This document shows positions 52,908 to 61,102 of a stretch of DNA of 64,000 bases, one piece after another. The translations under genes and the position numbers were made by a program. Where the stretch lies: the NCBI RefSeq assembly GCF_001646665.1, contig NZ_LWBU01000395.1:81458-145457 (forward strand), given 5' to 3'. The notes under the pieces are model-generated. The model was not told the origin of the DNA. It worked only from the letters and a program-made list of their open reading frames with translations, and searched no databases. Position 1 is the first letter of the stretch, and each line of letters starts with the position of its first letter. The DNA is from Streptomyces noursei. Lineage in GTDB: Bacteria; Actinomycetota; Actinomycetes; Streptomycetales; Streptomycetaceae.

Positions 52908-53684
52908 ATGACCGCCCGTACCCCGCTGATGGCGGGCAACTGGAAGATGAACCTCAACCACCTCGAGGCCATCGCCCACGTCCAGAAGCTCGCCTTCGCC
53001 CTGACCGACAAGGACTACGAGGCCGTCGAGGTCGCCGTCCTCGCGCCCTTCACCGACCTGCGTTCCGTCCAGACCCTGGTCGACGGCGACAAGCTGAAGA
53101 TCAAGTACGGCGCCCAGGACATCTCGGCGCACGACTCCGGCGCGTACACCGGTGAGATCTCCGGTGTGATGCTGTCCAAGCTGAAGTGCACCTACGTCGC
53201 CGTCGGCCACTCCGAGCGCCGTCAGTACCACGCCGAGACGGACGAGGTCTGCAACGCCAAGGTGAAGGCGGCCTTCCGCAACGGCCTGCTCCCGATCCTC
53301 TGCGTCGGCGAGGGCCTCGACATCCGCAAGGCCGGCGACCAGGTCTCCTACACGCTCGCGCAGCTCGACGGCGGCCTGAAGGACATCCCGGCCGAGCAGG
53401 CCGAGACCATCGTGATCGCGTACGAGCCGGTGTGGGCCATCGGCACCGGCGAGGTCGCCACGCCCGAGGACGCGCAGGAGGTCTGCGGGGCGATCCGCGG
53501 GCGCCTCGCCGAGCTGTACTCCAAGGAGCTGGCCGACAAGGTCCGCATCCAGTACGGCGGCTCCGTCAAGGCTTCGAACGTGGCCGCGATCATGGCCCAG
53601 CCCGACGTGGACGGCGCCCTGGTGGGCGGCGCGGCGCTGGACGCCGAGGAGTTCGTCAAGATCGTCCGGTTCCGCGACCAGTGA
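52908..53684 (+). CDS. tpiA: Triosephosphate isomerase
   Basis: 258 residues. AGNWKMNLNHLEA carries the substrate-binding Asn and Lys, VGHSERRQYH the His, AYEPVWAIGTGEVAT the catalytic Glu and flexible loop 6, and YGGSVKASNVAAIMAQPDVDGALVGGAAL the phosphate-binding end. GGAGG for this gene lies inside the end of pgk. Confidence 0.98.
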   Translation: MTARTPLMAGNWKMNLNHLEAIAHVQKLAFALTDKDYEAVEVAVLAPFTDLRSVQTLVDGDKLKIKYGAQDISAHDSGAYTGEISGVMLSKLKCTYVAVGHSERRQYHAETDEVCNAKVKAAFRNGLLPILCVGEGLDIRKAGDQVSYTLAQLDGGLKDIPAEQAETIVIAYEPVWAIGTGEVATPEDAQEVCGAIRGRLAELYSKELADKVRIQYGGSVKASNVAAIMAQPDVDGALVGGAALDAEEFVKIVRFRDQ

Positions 53685-53738
53685 GTCCGGTTCCGCGACC
53701 GGTGAGTATGCGGTAGGGCGGAATCGTCGTACCCTTGC

Positions 53739-53774
53739 GGGGGCCGAGGCTCTTCATTCGGAGCCTGGGCCCCC
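53739..53774 (+). terminator. Terminator between tpiA and secG
   Basis: GGGGGCC and AGGCTC pair with GAGCCT and GGCCCCC around an 8-nt loop, with one mismatch; 55 nt after the tpiA stop. Confidence 0.75.
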
Positions 53775-53836
53775 GTCGTCCGTAGACGTCCGATAGTCCG
53801 TGTAATCCGAGAATTGCCAGGAAGTAGGGTCCAGCC

Positions 53837-54073
53837 GTGGTTATGGGGTTCTCGATCGCCCTCATCGTCTTCAGCGCGCTGCTGATGCTGCTGGTGCTGA
53901 TGCACAAGGGGAAGGGCGGCGGCCTCTCCGACATGTTCGGTGGCGGCATGCAGTCGTCCGTCGGTGGCTCCTCGGTCGCCGAGCGCAACCTGGACCGCAT
54001 CACCGTGGTCGTCGGTCTGCTGTGGTTCGCGTGCATTGTCGTACTTGCTCTCCTGATCAAGCTGGACAACTGA
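53837..54073 (+). CDS. secG: Preprotein translocase subunit SecG
   Basis: 78 residues: helix 1 (GFSIALIVFSALLMLLVLMHKG), the conserved cytoplasmic loop KGGGLSDMFGGGMQSSVGGSSVAERNLDR, and helix 2 (ITVVVGLLWFACIVVLALLI). It is the accessory subunit of the SecYEG channel. The start is GTG 53837 or ATG two codons later. TAGGGT ends 6 nt before the GTG, so the mRNA may be leaderless; AGGAAG further up is an alternative signal. Confidence 0.96.
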   Translation: MVMGFSIALIVFSALLMLLVLMHKGKGGGLSDMFGGGMQSSVGGSSVAERNLDRITVVVGLLWFACIVVLALLIKLDN

Positions 54074-54115
54074 CGTTACGGTTCCGCGTCCCGGGGAGGG
54101 GTGTAACTCCAATCA

Positions 54116-54144
54116 CTGGACGCGCGTTGGGCCTTACGTAGACT
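54116..54144 (+). promoter_or_regulatory. Candidate rbpA promoter
   Basis: TGGACG (54116-54121), 17 nt, TAGACT (54139-54144). rbpA of S. coelicolor is known to be sigma-R controlled; the nearest ECF-like pair here (GTAAC at 54102, GTTGG at 54126) is only a weak match. Confidence 0.45.
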
Positions 54145-54183
54145 GGGGCATCTTCGAGCACCATCACGCAGGGAGTTACAACC

Positions 54184-54519
54184 GTGGCAAGTGGCAACGC
54201 GATCCGGGGAAGCCGGGTCGGCGCGGGGCCGATGGGGGAGGCCGAGCGGGGCGAGTCCGCGCCGCGACTCCGCATCTCCTTCTGGTGCTCGAACGGGCAC
54301 GAGACGCAGCCGAGCTTCGCGAGTGACGCGCAGGTCCCCGACACCTGGGACTGCCCGCGGTGCGGGTTCCCGGCCGGCCAGGACCGGGACAACCCGCCGG
54401 ACCCGCCGCGCACCGAGCCGTACAAGACGCACCTCGCGTACGTACGGGAGCGGCGCAGCGACGCGGACGGCGAGGCGATCCTGGCCGAGGCACTGGCGAA
54501 ACTCCGCGGCGAGATCTGA
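54184..54519 (+). CDS. rbpA: RNA polymerase-binding protein RbpA
   Basis: 111 residues from GTG after GGAGT. ASGNAIRGSRVGAGPMGEAERGE, then FWCSNGHETQPSFASDAQVPDTWDCPRCGFPAGQD with the zinc-type cysteines, and the C-terminal sigma-interaction helix YKTHLAYVRERRSDADGEAILAEALAKLR. RbpA binds the primary sigma factor and stabilises open complexes in actinobacteria. A strong terminator follows. Confidence 0.98.
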   Translation: MASGNAIRGSRVGAGPMGEAERGESAPRLRISFWCSNGHETQPSFASDAQVPDTWDCPRCGFPAGQDRDNPPDPPRTEPYKTHLAYVRERRSDADGEAILAEALAKLRGEI

Positions 54520-54526
54520 GCGACGA

Positions 54527-54564
54527 GGGCCCTGTGGGTGGATTCCACCGACAGGGCCCCTTTT
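54527..54564 (+). terminator. rbpA intrinsic terminator
   Basis: GGGCCCTGT with ACAGGGCCC, one mismatch, then GGTGG with CCACC around ATT, followed by CTTTT. It starts 8 nt after the stop. Confidence 0.9.
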
Positions 54565-54760
54565 CCGTCCCCCGCCGCCCGCATTCCTCCACCGCCCGCT
54601 GCCGGTCCCTCCCGGCGGCGCGTGTGCCCCGTCCCGCCGTCCGCCCGCACCACCGGCCGTCCCGGTGCTCCCCGCGCCCGCCGTGCGCCTCGCCGGTGCC
54701 GCAGATCAATTAGGTTGGAGGGGCAGCGGGGCAAGCAGGCAGGTACGAGAAAGTGGGCTG

Positions 54761-56422
54761 ATGTCCGAGATGAATGCAGAAAGCCGCACGAGGCTCAACC
54801 GGATGCCCGAGTGGACGGCCCTCGGCAAGCACCGGGAGCAGCTGGGGCAGACGCATCTGCGTGAGCTGTTCGCCGCCGACCCGACGCGCGGCACCGCGTA
54901 CACGCTGCGGGTGGGCGACCTCTATCTGGACTACTCCAAGCACCTGGTCACCGACGAGACGCTGCGGCTGCTGCGCGAGCTGGCCGCCGCGACCGGCGTG
55001 GCCGCGCTGCGGGACGCCATGTTCCGCGGCGATCGCATCAACACCACCGAGGACCGGGCGGTCCTGCACACGGCGCTGCGCGCCCCGCGCGACGCCGTGG
55101 TCGAGGTCGACGGCGAGAACGTGGTCCCCGGCGTGCACGCCGTGCTCGACAAGATGGCCGCCTTCTCCGAGCGGATCCGCTCCGGCGAGTGGACCGGGCA
55201 CACCGGCAGGCCCATCAAGAACATCGTCAACATCGGTATCGGCGGATCCGACCTCGGTCCGGCGATGGCGTACGAGGCGCTGCGCTCCTACACCCGGCGC
55301 GACCTGACGTTCCGTTTCGTCTCCAACGTGGACGGCGCGGACCTCCACGAGGCGATCCGCGACCTGGACCCCGCCGAGACGCTGTTCATCATCGCGTCCA
55401 AGACCTTCACCACCATCGAGACCATCACCAACGCCACCTCCGCCCGCGACTGGCTCCTCACCGGCCTGAGGGCCGGTCAGGACGCCGTGGCGCGACACTT
55501 CGTGGCCCTGTCGACCAACGCCGAGAAGGTCGACGGGTTCGGCATCGACACGGCCAACATGTTCGAGTTCTGGGACTGGGTCGGCGGCCGGTACTCCTAC
55601 GACTCCGCCATCGGCCTCTCCCTGATGATCGCCATCGGACCGGACCGGTTCCGGGAGATGCTCGACGGCTTCCACCTGGTCGACGAGCACTTCCGCACCG
55701 CCCCGCCCGAGGAGAACGCGCCGCTGCTCCTCGGCCTGCTGGGCCTGTGGTACGGGGCGTTCTTCGACGCCCAGTCGCACGCCGTCCTGCCGTACAGCCA
55801 CTACCTGTCGAAGTTCACGGCGTACCTCCAGCAGCTCGACATGGAGTCCAACGGCAAGTCCGTCGACCGCGACGGCAACCCGGTCGACTGGCAGACCGGC
55901 CCCGTCGTCTGGGGCACCCCGGGGACGAACGGGCAGCACGCCTACTACCAGTTGATCCACCAGGGCACCAAGGTCATCCCGGCCGACTTCATCGGCTTCG
56001 CCCGGCCGGTCGCCGACCTGGAGCCCGGTCTCGTCCCGCAGCACGACCTGCTGATGGCCAACTTCTTCGCCCAGACACAGGCCCTCGCCTTCGGCAAGAC
56101 GCCCGACGAGGTCCGCGCCGAGGGCGTGGCCGAGGAACTGGTGCCGCACAAGACCTTCCGCGGCAACCACCCCACCACCACGATCCTCGCCGACGAACTG
56201 ACCCCGTCGGTGCTGGGCCAGCTGATCGCGCTGTACGAGCACAAGGTGTTCGTCCAGGGCGCCGTCTGGAACATCGACTCCTTCGACCAGTGGGGCGTCG
56301 AACTGGGCAAGGTGCTGGCCAAGCGGATCGAGCCCGTGCTGACCGAGGGCGAGGGCGGCGAGCGGCTGGACAGCTCCACCGCCGCGCTGGCCGAGCGGTA
56401 CCGGACGCTGCGCGGCCGGTGA
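54761..56422 (+). CDS. pgi: Glucose-6-phosphate isomerase
   Basis: 553 residues, the standard size. NIGIGGSDLGPAMAYEAL near 160, FVSNVDGADLHEAI, ASKTFTTIETITNA (phosphate site), EFWDWVGGRYSYDSAIGLSLMIAIG, GTPGTNGQHAYYQLIHQG near 387 with the catalytic Glu/His neighbourhood, and QWGVELGKVLA with the catalytic Lys. It links glucose 6-phosphate and fructose 6-phosphate and faces the pentose phosphate operon. The start may be ATG 54761 or 54770. Longer in-frame starts reach into rbpA and are rejected. Confidence 0.98.
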   Translation: MSEMNAESRTRLNRMPEWTALGKHREQLGQTHLRELFAADPTRGTAYTLRVGDLYLDYSKHLVTDETLRLLRELAAATGVAALRDAMFRGDRINTTEDRAVLHTALRAPRDAVVEVDGENVVPGVHAVLDKMAAFSERIRSGEWTGHTGRPIKNIVNIGIGGSDLGPAMAYEALRSYTRRDLTFRFVSNVDGADLHEAIRDLDPAETLFIIASKTFTTIETITNATSARDWLLTGLRAGQDAVARHFVALSTNAEKVDGFGIDTANMFEFWDWVGGRYSYDSAIGLSLMIAIGPDRFREMLDGFHLVDEHFRTAPPEENAPLLLGLLGLWYGAFFDAQSHAVLPYSHYLSKFTAYLQQLDMESNGKSVDRDGNPVDWQTGPVVWGTPGTNGQHAYYQLIHQGTKVIPADFIGFARPVADLEPGLVPQHDLLMANFFAQTQALAFGKTPDEVRAEGVAEELVPHKTFRGNHPTTTILADELTPSVLGQLIALYEHKVFVQGAVWNIDSFDQWGVELGKVLAKRIEPVLTEGEGGERLDSSTAALAERYRTLRGR

Positions 56423-56509
56423 CGCCCTGACGGGGGAGGGCACGGGCGGCCTCGGGAGCCCATTCCGGAGCCCGCCCCCGACCCCCGTTCCGGCACGCCC
56501 GCCGACGCC

Positions 56510-56547
56510 GGAGGCCCGGCCCACCCCCACGGGTGAACCGGGCCTCC
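56510..56547. terminator. Bidirectional terminator between pgi and pgl
   Basis: A 10-bp perfect stem (56510-56519 with 56538-56547) with an inner ACCC/GGGT pair, located between two converging genes. Confidence 0.75.
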
Positions 56548-56569
56548 CACGCACGGGCCTGAGCGGCCG

Positions 56570-57352
56570 TCAGACGCCCGCCGGCGGCTCCAGGGCCCCG
56601 GGCAGGCGCGCGGCCGCCGCCTGGTCCAGCAGCCACAGCGTCCGCGACCTGCCGTACGCACCGGCGGCCGGGGCCTGCATCTCGCCCGCGCCCGACAGGG
56701 CGATCGCCACCGCCTGCGCCTTGTCCTCGCCGGCCGCCAGCAGCCACACCTCGCGGGCGGCCCGGATCGCCGGGAGCGTGAGCGAGACGCGGGTCGGGGG
56801 CGGCTTGGGCGCACCGTGCACGCCCACCACCGTGCGCTCGGTCTCCCGCACCGCCGGGAGTTCCGGGAAGAGCGAGGCGACGTGCGTGTCCGGCCCCACG
56901 CCCAGCATCAGGACGTCGAACGTCGGCACCGGGCCGTCGTCGTCGGGTCCGGCCGCGGCGGCCAGTTCCTCCGCGTACGCGGCGGCCGCGGCGTCCGCGT
57001 CGTCGCCGTACGCGCCACCCGCCACCGGCATGGTGTGCACCCGTGCCGGGTCCAGCGGCACGCCGTCGAGCAGCGCCTTGCGGGCCTGGGTGTCGTTCCG
57101 GTCGGGATCGCCCTCGGGCAGGAACCGCTCGTCGCCCCACCACAGGTCGAGGCGCGACCAGTCGATCGCGTCCCGGGCGGGCGACGAACTCAGGGCGGCC
57201 AGCAGGCCGTTGCCGTTGCGCCCGCCGGTCAGGACCACCGAGGCGAAGCCCCGGGCGGCCTGGGCGTCGACGATGCTCGTCACCAGCCGGGCCGCGGCGG
57301 CCTGTGCCATCAGCTCCTTGTCGCGGTGGACGACGAGCTCCGGAGCGCTCAC
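56570..57352 (-). CDS. pgl: 6-Phosphogluconolactonase (DevB/Pgl type)
   Basis: 260 residues from GTG overlapping the opcA stop (GTGA). VVLTGGRNGNGLLAAL, DWSRLDLWWGDERFLPEGDPDRNDTQARKALLDGVPLD, DVLMLGVGPDTHVASLFPELPAV and RVSLTLPAIRAAREVWLLAAGEDKAQAV match the NagB-like lactonase family. It is the last gene of the operon. Confidence 0.96.
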   Translation of the reverse strand: MSAPELVVHRDKELMAQAAAARLVTSIVDAQAARGFASVVLTGGRNGNGLLAALSSSPARDAIDWSRLDLWWGDERFLPEGDPDRNDTQARKALLDGVPLDPARVHTMPVAGGAYGDDADAAAAAYAEELAAAAGPDDDGPVPTFDVLMLGVGPDTHVASLFPELPAVRETERTVVGVHGAPKPPPTRVSLTLPAIRAAREVWLLAAGEDKAQAVAIALSGAGEMQAPAAGAYGRSRTLWLLDQAAAARLPGALEPPAGV

Positions 57353-58416
57353 GTGGTCGCCGCCTTCTTGGCCGAGGACTTGGCCGCGGTCTTCTTCGCC
57401 GCGGGCTTCTCCCCGGCCGGCTGCCCGGCGGGCGTCTCCTCCGCCTGCCGGCCGGCGCCGTCCGGTGCGCCCCCGCCCTCGGACCGGGCCGTCTCGCCCA
57501 GCCGCTCCACGCCGTACCGCAGCGCGGAGGCGTACGTGTCGTCCGGGTCGAGGCGCCGCAGCTCCTCGGCGATCAGCTCGGACGTCTCACGGCGCTTGAG
57601 CGCCACCGCGCGGTCCGGCTGCCCCTCGATGCACAGGGTGGCGAGCGAGGCGTCCGGCCGGTGCAGCACGATGGGACCGCAGGTGGTCTCCATCCGCACC
57701 GCCGTCAGACCGGGGCCGGACGACGTGGCGCGCTTCACCGGGATCTTCAGCCGGTCCGCCAGCCACATGGCCAGCAGCTCGACGCTCGGGTTGAACCCCT
57801 CGCCCTCCACCTCGGCCGACGTGACCTCGCACGTCACCTGGTCCAGGGCCGCCGCCAGCATCGAACGCCACGGCGTGATCCGGGTCCAGGACAGGTCCGT
57901 GTCGCCCGGCGTGTAGGCCGCCGCGCGCGCGGCGAGCTCCCGCACCGGGTGCTCCGAGGCGTACGAGTCGGTGACGCGGCGCTGACCGAGGGCGCCCAGC
58001 GGGTCGTTGGCCGGGTCGGCCGGCGCGGCCACCGGCCACCAGACCACCACCGGGGCGTCCGGCAGCAGCAGCGGCAGGACGACCGACTGGGCGTGGTCGA
58101 TGACCTCGCCGTACAGCCGGAGCACCACCGTCTCGCCGGTCGAGGCGTCCGCGCCCAGCCGCACCTCGGCGTCCAGGCGGGCGTTGGCCCGGTCCCGCGG
58201 CGAACGCGAGGGGCGCTTGATGACCACCAGCGTCCGCGAGGGGTGCTCGCGGGACGCCTCGTTGGCGGCCTTCAGCGCGTCGTAGGCGTTCTCCTCGTCG
58301 GTGACGATCACCAGGGTGAGCACCATGCCGATGGCCGGTGTCCCGATGGCCCGCCGCCCCAGCACCAGCGCCTTGTTGATCTTGCTGGATGTGGTGTCCG
58401 TAAGGTCGGTCTTCAT
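57349..58416 (-). CDS. opcA: Glucose-6-phosphate dehydrogenase assembly protein OpcA
   Basis: 355 residues. MKTDLTDTTSSKINKALVLGRR, TLVIVTDEENAYDALKAANEASREHPSRTLVVIKR, LPDAPVVVWWP, and EVEGEGFNPSVELLAMWLADRLKIPV are OpcA strings. It is needed for full Zwf activity in actinobacteria and cyanobacteria. The last 35 residues are a Lys/Ala-rich low-complexity tail (PAAKKTAAKSSAKKAATT). Both ends overlap neighbours by 4 bp (zwf and pgl). Confidence 0.95.
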   Translation of the reverse strand: MKTDLTDTTSSKINKALVLGRRAIGTPAIGMVLTLVIVTDEENAYDALKAANEASREHPSRTLVVIKRPSRSPRDRANARLDAEVRLGADASTGETVVLRLYGEVIDHAQSVVLPLLLPDAPVVVWWPVAAPADPANDPLGALGQRRVTDSYASEHPVRELAARAAAYTPGDTDLSWTRITPWRSMLAAALDQVTCEVTSAEVEGEGFNPSVELLAMWLADRLKIPVKRATSSGPGLTAVRMETTCGPIVLHRPDASLATLCIEGQPDRAVALKRRETSELIAEELRRLDPDDTYASALRYGVERLGETARSEGGGAPDGAGRQAEETPAGQPAGEKPAAKKTAAKSSAKKAATT

Positions 58417-59945
58417 GGCCGGCGCCAGCTCCGTCCGTCTCGTGCGAGCATCTCGTCCGCCTCGGCCGGCCCCCAGGTCCCGGACTCGTACTGCGCGGGC
58501 TTGCCGTGGCGGTCCCAGTACTGCTCGATCGGGTCGAGGATCTTCCAGGACAGCTCGACCTCCTCCGTGCGCGGGAAGAGGTTGGCGTCGCCGAGCAGGA
58601 CGTCGAGGATCAGCCGCTCGTACGCCTCGGGGCTGGACTCCGTGAAGGACTCGCCGTAGGCGAAGTCCATCGACACGTCCCGGACCTCCATGGAGGTGCC
58701 CGGCACCTTCGAGCCGAACCGCAGGGTCACGCCCTCGTCCGGCTGCACCCGGATGACCAGGGCGTTCTGCCCCAGCTCCTCGGTCGCCGTGTGGTCGAAG
58801 GGGGAGTGCGGGGCGCGCTGGAAGACGACCGCGATCTCGGTGACCCGGCGGCCGAGGCGCTTGCCGGTGCGCAGGTAGAAGGGGACGCCCGCCCAGCGGC
58901 GGTTGTCGATCTCCAGCTTGACCGCGGCGTAGGTGTCGGTCTTCGACTGCGGGTCGATGCCGTCCTCCTCCAGGTAGCCGACGGCCCTGGCACCGCCCTG
59001 CCACCCGGCCGCGTACTGCGCGCGCACGGTGGACTTGCCGAGGTCCTTGGGCAGCTTCACCGCGCCCAGCACCTTGGTCTTCTCGGCCGCGAGGGCGTCC
59101 GCGTCGAAGGAGGCGGGCTCCTCCATCGCGGTCAGTGCGAGCAGCTGGAGGAGGTGGTTCTGGATGACGTCACGGGCGGCGCCGATGCCGTCGTAGTACC
59201 CGGCGCGGCCGCCGATGCCGATGTCCTCGGCCATGGTGATCTGCACGTGGTCGACGTACGACCGGTTCCAGATCGGCTCGAAGAGCGTGTTGGCGAACCG
59301 GAGCGCCAGGATGTTCTGGACGGTCTCCTTGCCCAGGTAGTGGTCGATGCGGAAGACCTGGTCGGGCGAGAAGACCTCGTGCACGATCCCGTTCAGGTCC
59401 TTGGCGGACGCCAGGTCGTGGCCGAACGGCTTCTCGATGACCGCGCGGCGCCAGGAGTCGCCCTTCTCCTCGGCCAGCCCGTGCTTCTTCAGCTGCTGCA
59501 CGACGACGGGGAAGAACTTGGGCGGTACGGAGAGGTAGAACGCGAAGTTGCCGCCGGTCCCCTGCGCCTGGTCCAGCTCGTCCATCGTCTTCTTCAGGGT
59601 CTCGAACGCCTCGTCGTCGTCGAAGTTGCCCTGGACGAACCGCATCCCCTGGCTGAGCTGCTGCCACACCTCCTCCCGGAAGGGCGTGCGGGCGTGCTGC
59701 TTGACGGCCTGGTACACCTCGTCGGCGAAGTCCTCGTCCTGCCACTCGCGCCGGGCGAACCCGATGAGCGAGAAGCCCGGCGGCAGGAGGCCCCGGTTGG
59801 CGAGGTCGTAGACGGCAGGCATCAGCTTTTTACGGGACAAATCGCCCGTGACGCCGAAGATCACCAGGCCCGACGGCCCCGCGATGCGCGGGAGCCGTCG
59901 GTCTGCGGCGTCACGGAGCGGATTCGCTCCATGAACAGCGTTCAA
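58413..59945 (-). CDS. zwf: Glucose-6-phosphate 1-dehydrogenase
   Basis: 510 residues. GVTGDLSRKKLMPAVYDL binds NADP; the active site RIDHYLGKETVQNILALRFAN is near 200. The first codon is TTG (59945), supported by GGAGG 8 nt upstream and by the lack of other starts before the conserved NPLRDAADRRLPRI. Only 3 bp separate it from tal, so it is translated from the tkt-tal message or an internal promoter. It feeds the oxidative pentose phosphate branch. Confidence 0.97.
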   Translation of the reverse strand: MNAVHGANPLRDAADRRLPRIAGPSGLVIFGVTGDLSRKKLMPAVYDLANRGLLPPGFSLIGFARREWQDEDFADEVYQAVKQHARTPFREEVWQQLSQGMRFVQGNFDDDEAFETLKKTMDELDQAQGTGGNFAFYLSVPPKFFPVVVQQLKKHGLAEEKGDSWRRAVIEKPFGHDLASAKDLNGIVHEVFSPDQVFRIDHYLGKETVQNILALRFANTLFEPIWNRSYVDHVQITMAEDIGIGGRAGYYDGIGAARDVIQNHLLQLLALTAMEEPASFDADALAAEKTKVLGAVKLPKDLGKSTVRAQYAAGWQGGARAVGYLEEDGIDPQSKTDTYAAVKLEIDNRRWAGVPFYLRTGKRLGRRVTEIAVVFQRAPHSPFDHTATEELGQNALVIRVQPDEGVTLRFGSKVPGTSMEVRDVSMDFAYGESFTESSPEAYERLILDVLLGDANLFPRTEEVELSWKILDPIEQYWDRHGKPAQYESGTWGPAEADEMLARDGRSWRRP

Positions 59946-59948
59946 GGT

Positions 59949-61067
59949 TTACGCCTCCGAAGGGGCGAGGCGCTTCAGCTCCGCCTCGGTCGACTTGAGC
60001 AGGTCGTTCCAGGACGCCTCGAACTTGTCGACGCCCTCGTCCTCCAGCAGCTGCACGACCTCGTCGTAGCCGATGCCGAGCTTCTCGAGGGCCGCCAGGT
60101 CGGCGCGCGCCTGGTCGTAGGTGCCCGCGATGGTGTTGCCGGTGACGGCGCCGTGGTCGGCCGCGGCCTCCAGGGTGGCCTCCGGCATCGTGTTGACCGT
60201 GCCCGGGGCGACCAGCTCGTCGACGTACAGGGTGTCCTTGTACGCCGGGTCCTTCACGCCGGTCGAGGCCCACAGCGGGCGCTGCTTGTTCGCCTGCGCC
60301 TTGTCCAGGGCGGCCCAGCGGTCGGAGGAGAAGACCTCCTCGTACGCCTCGTACGCCAGACGGGCGTTGGCGAGGGCGGCCTTGCCGCGCAGCGCCTTGG
60401 CCTCGTCGGTGCCGATGCCGTCCAGCCGCTTGTCGATCTCGGTGTCCACGCGGGACACGAAGAAGGACGCCACCGAGTGGATCTTCGACAGGTCCAGGCC
60501 GCGCTCCTTGGCCTTCTCCAGACCGGCCAGGTAGGCGTCCATCACCGCGCGGTAGCGCTCCAGCGAGAAGATCAGCGTGACGTTGACGCTGATGCCGAGG
60601 CCGATGACCTCGGTGATCGCCGGCAGACCCGCCTTGGTGGCCGGGATCTTGATGAGCGTGTTCGGCCGGTCCACCAGCCACGCCAGCTGCTTGGCCTCGG
60701 CGACCGTCGCCTTGGTGTTGTGCGCCAGGCGCGGGTCGACCTCGATCGACACCCGGCCGTCCTGGCCCTGCGTCGCGTCGAAGACCGGACGCAGGATGTC
60801 GGCGGCGTCCCGCACGTCCGCCGTCGTGATCATCCGGATGGCTTCCTCGACGGTCACCTCACGGGCCGCCAGGTCCGACAGCTGGACGTCGTAGCCGTCG
60901 CCCTGCGAGATCGCCTTCTGGAAGATCGACGGGTTGGTGGTGACACCCACCACGTGCTGCTGGTCGATCAGCTCGGCGAGGTTGCCGGACGTGATCCGCT
61001 TGCGGGACAGGTCGTCCAGCCAGATCGCGACGCCTTCGTCGGAGAGGCGCTTGAGTGCGTCTGTCAT
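59949..61067 (-). CDS. tal: Transaldolase
   Basis: 372 residues, the long actinobacterial form. WLDDLSRKRI, GVTTNPSIFQKAIS, VSIEVDPRLAHNTKATVAEAKQL, the Schiff-base Lys in LIKIPATKAGLPAI near 140, and NVTLIFSLERYRAVMDAYLAGLE are visible. AGGAG precedes the ATG by 11 nt. It lies 35 bp after tkt. Confidence 0.97.
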   Translation of the reverse strand: MTDALKRLSDEGVAIWLDDLSRKRITSGNLAELIDQQHVVGVTTNPSIFQKAISQGDGYDVQLSDLAAREVTVEEAIRMITTADVRDAADILRPVFDATQGQDGRVSIEVDPRLAHNTKATVAEAKQLAWLVDRPNTLIKIPATKAGLPAITEVIGLGISVNVTLIFSLERYRAVMDAYLAGLEKAKERGLDLSKIHSVASFFVSRVDTEIDKRLDGIGTDEAKALRGKAALANARLAYEAYEEVFSSDRWAALDKAQANKQRPLWASTGVKDPAYKDTLYVDELVAPGTVNTMPEATLEAAADHGAVTGNTIAGTYDQARADLAALEKLGIGYDEVVQLLEDEGVDKFEASWNDLLKSTEAELKRLAPSEA

Positions 61068-61102
61068 GAGAAATGCATCTCCTACTAGTTCGTGTACCGG
61101 CG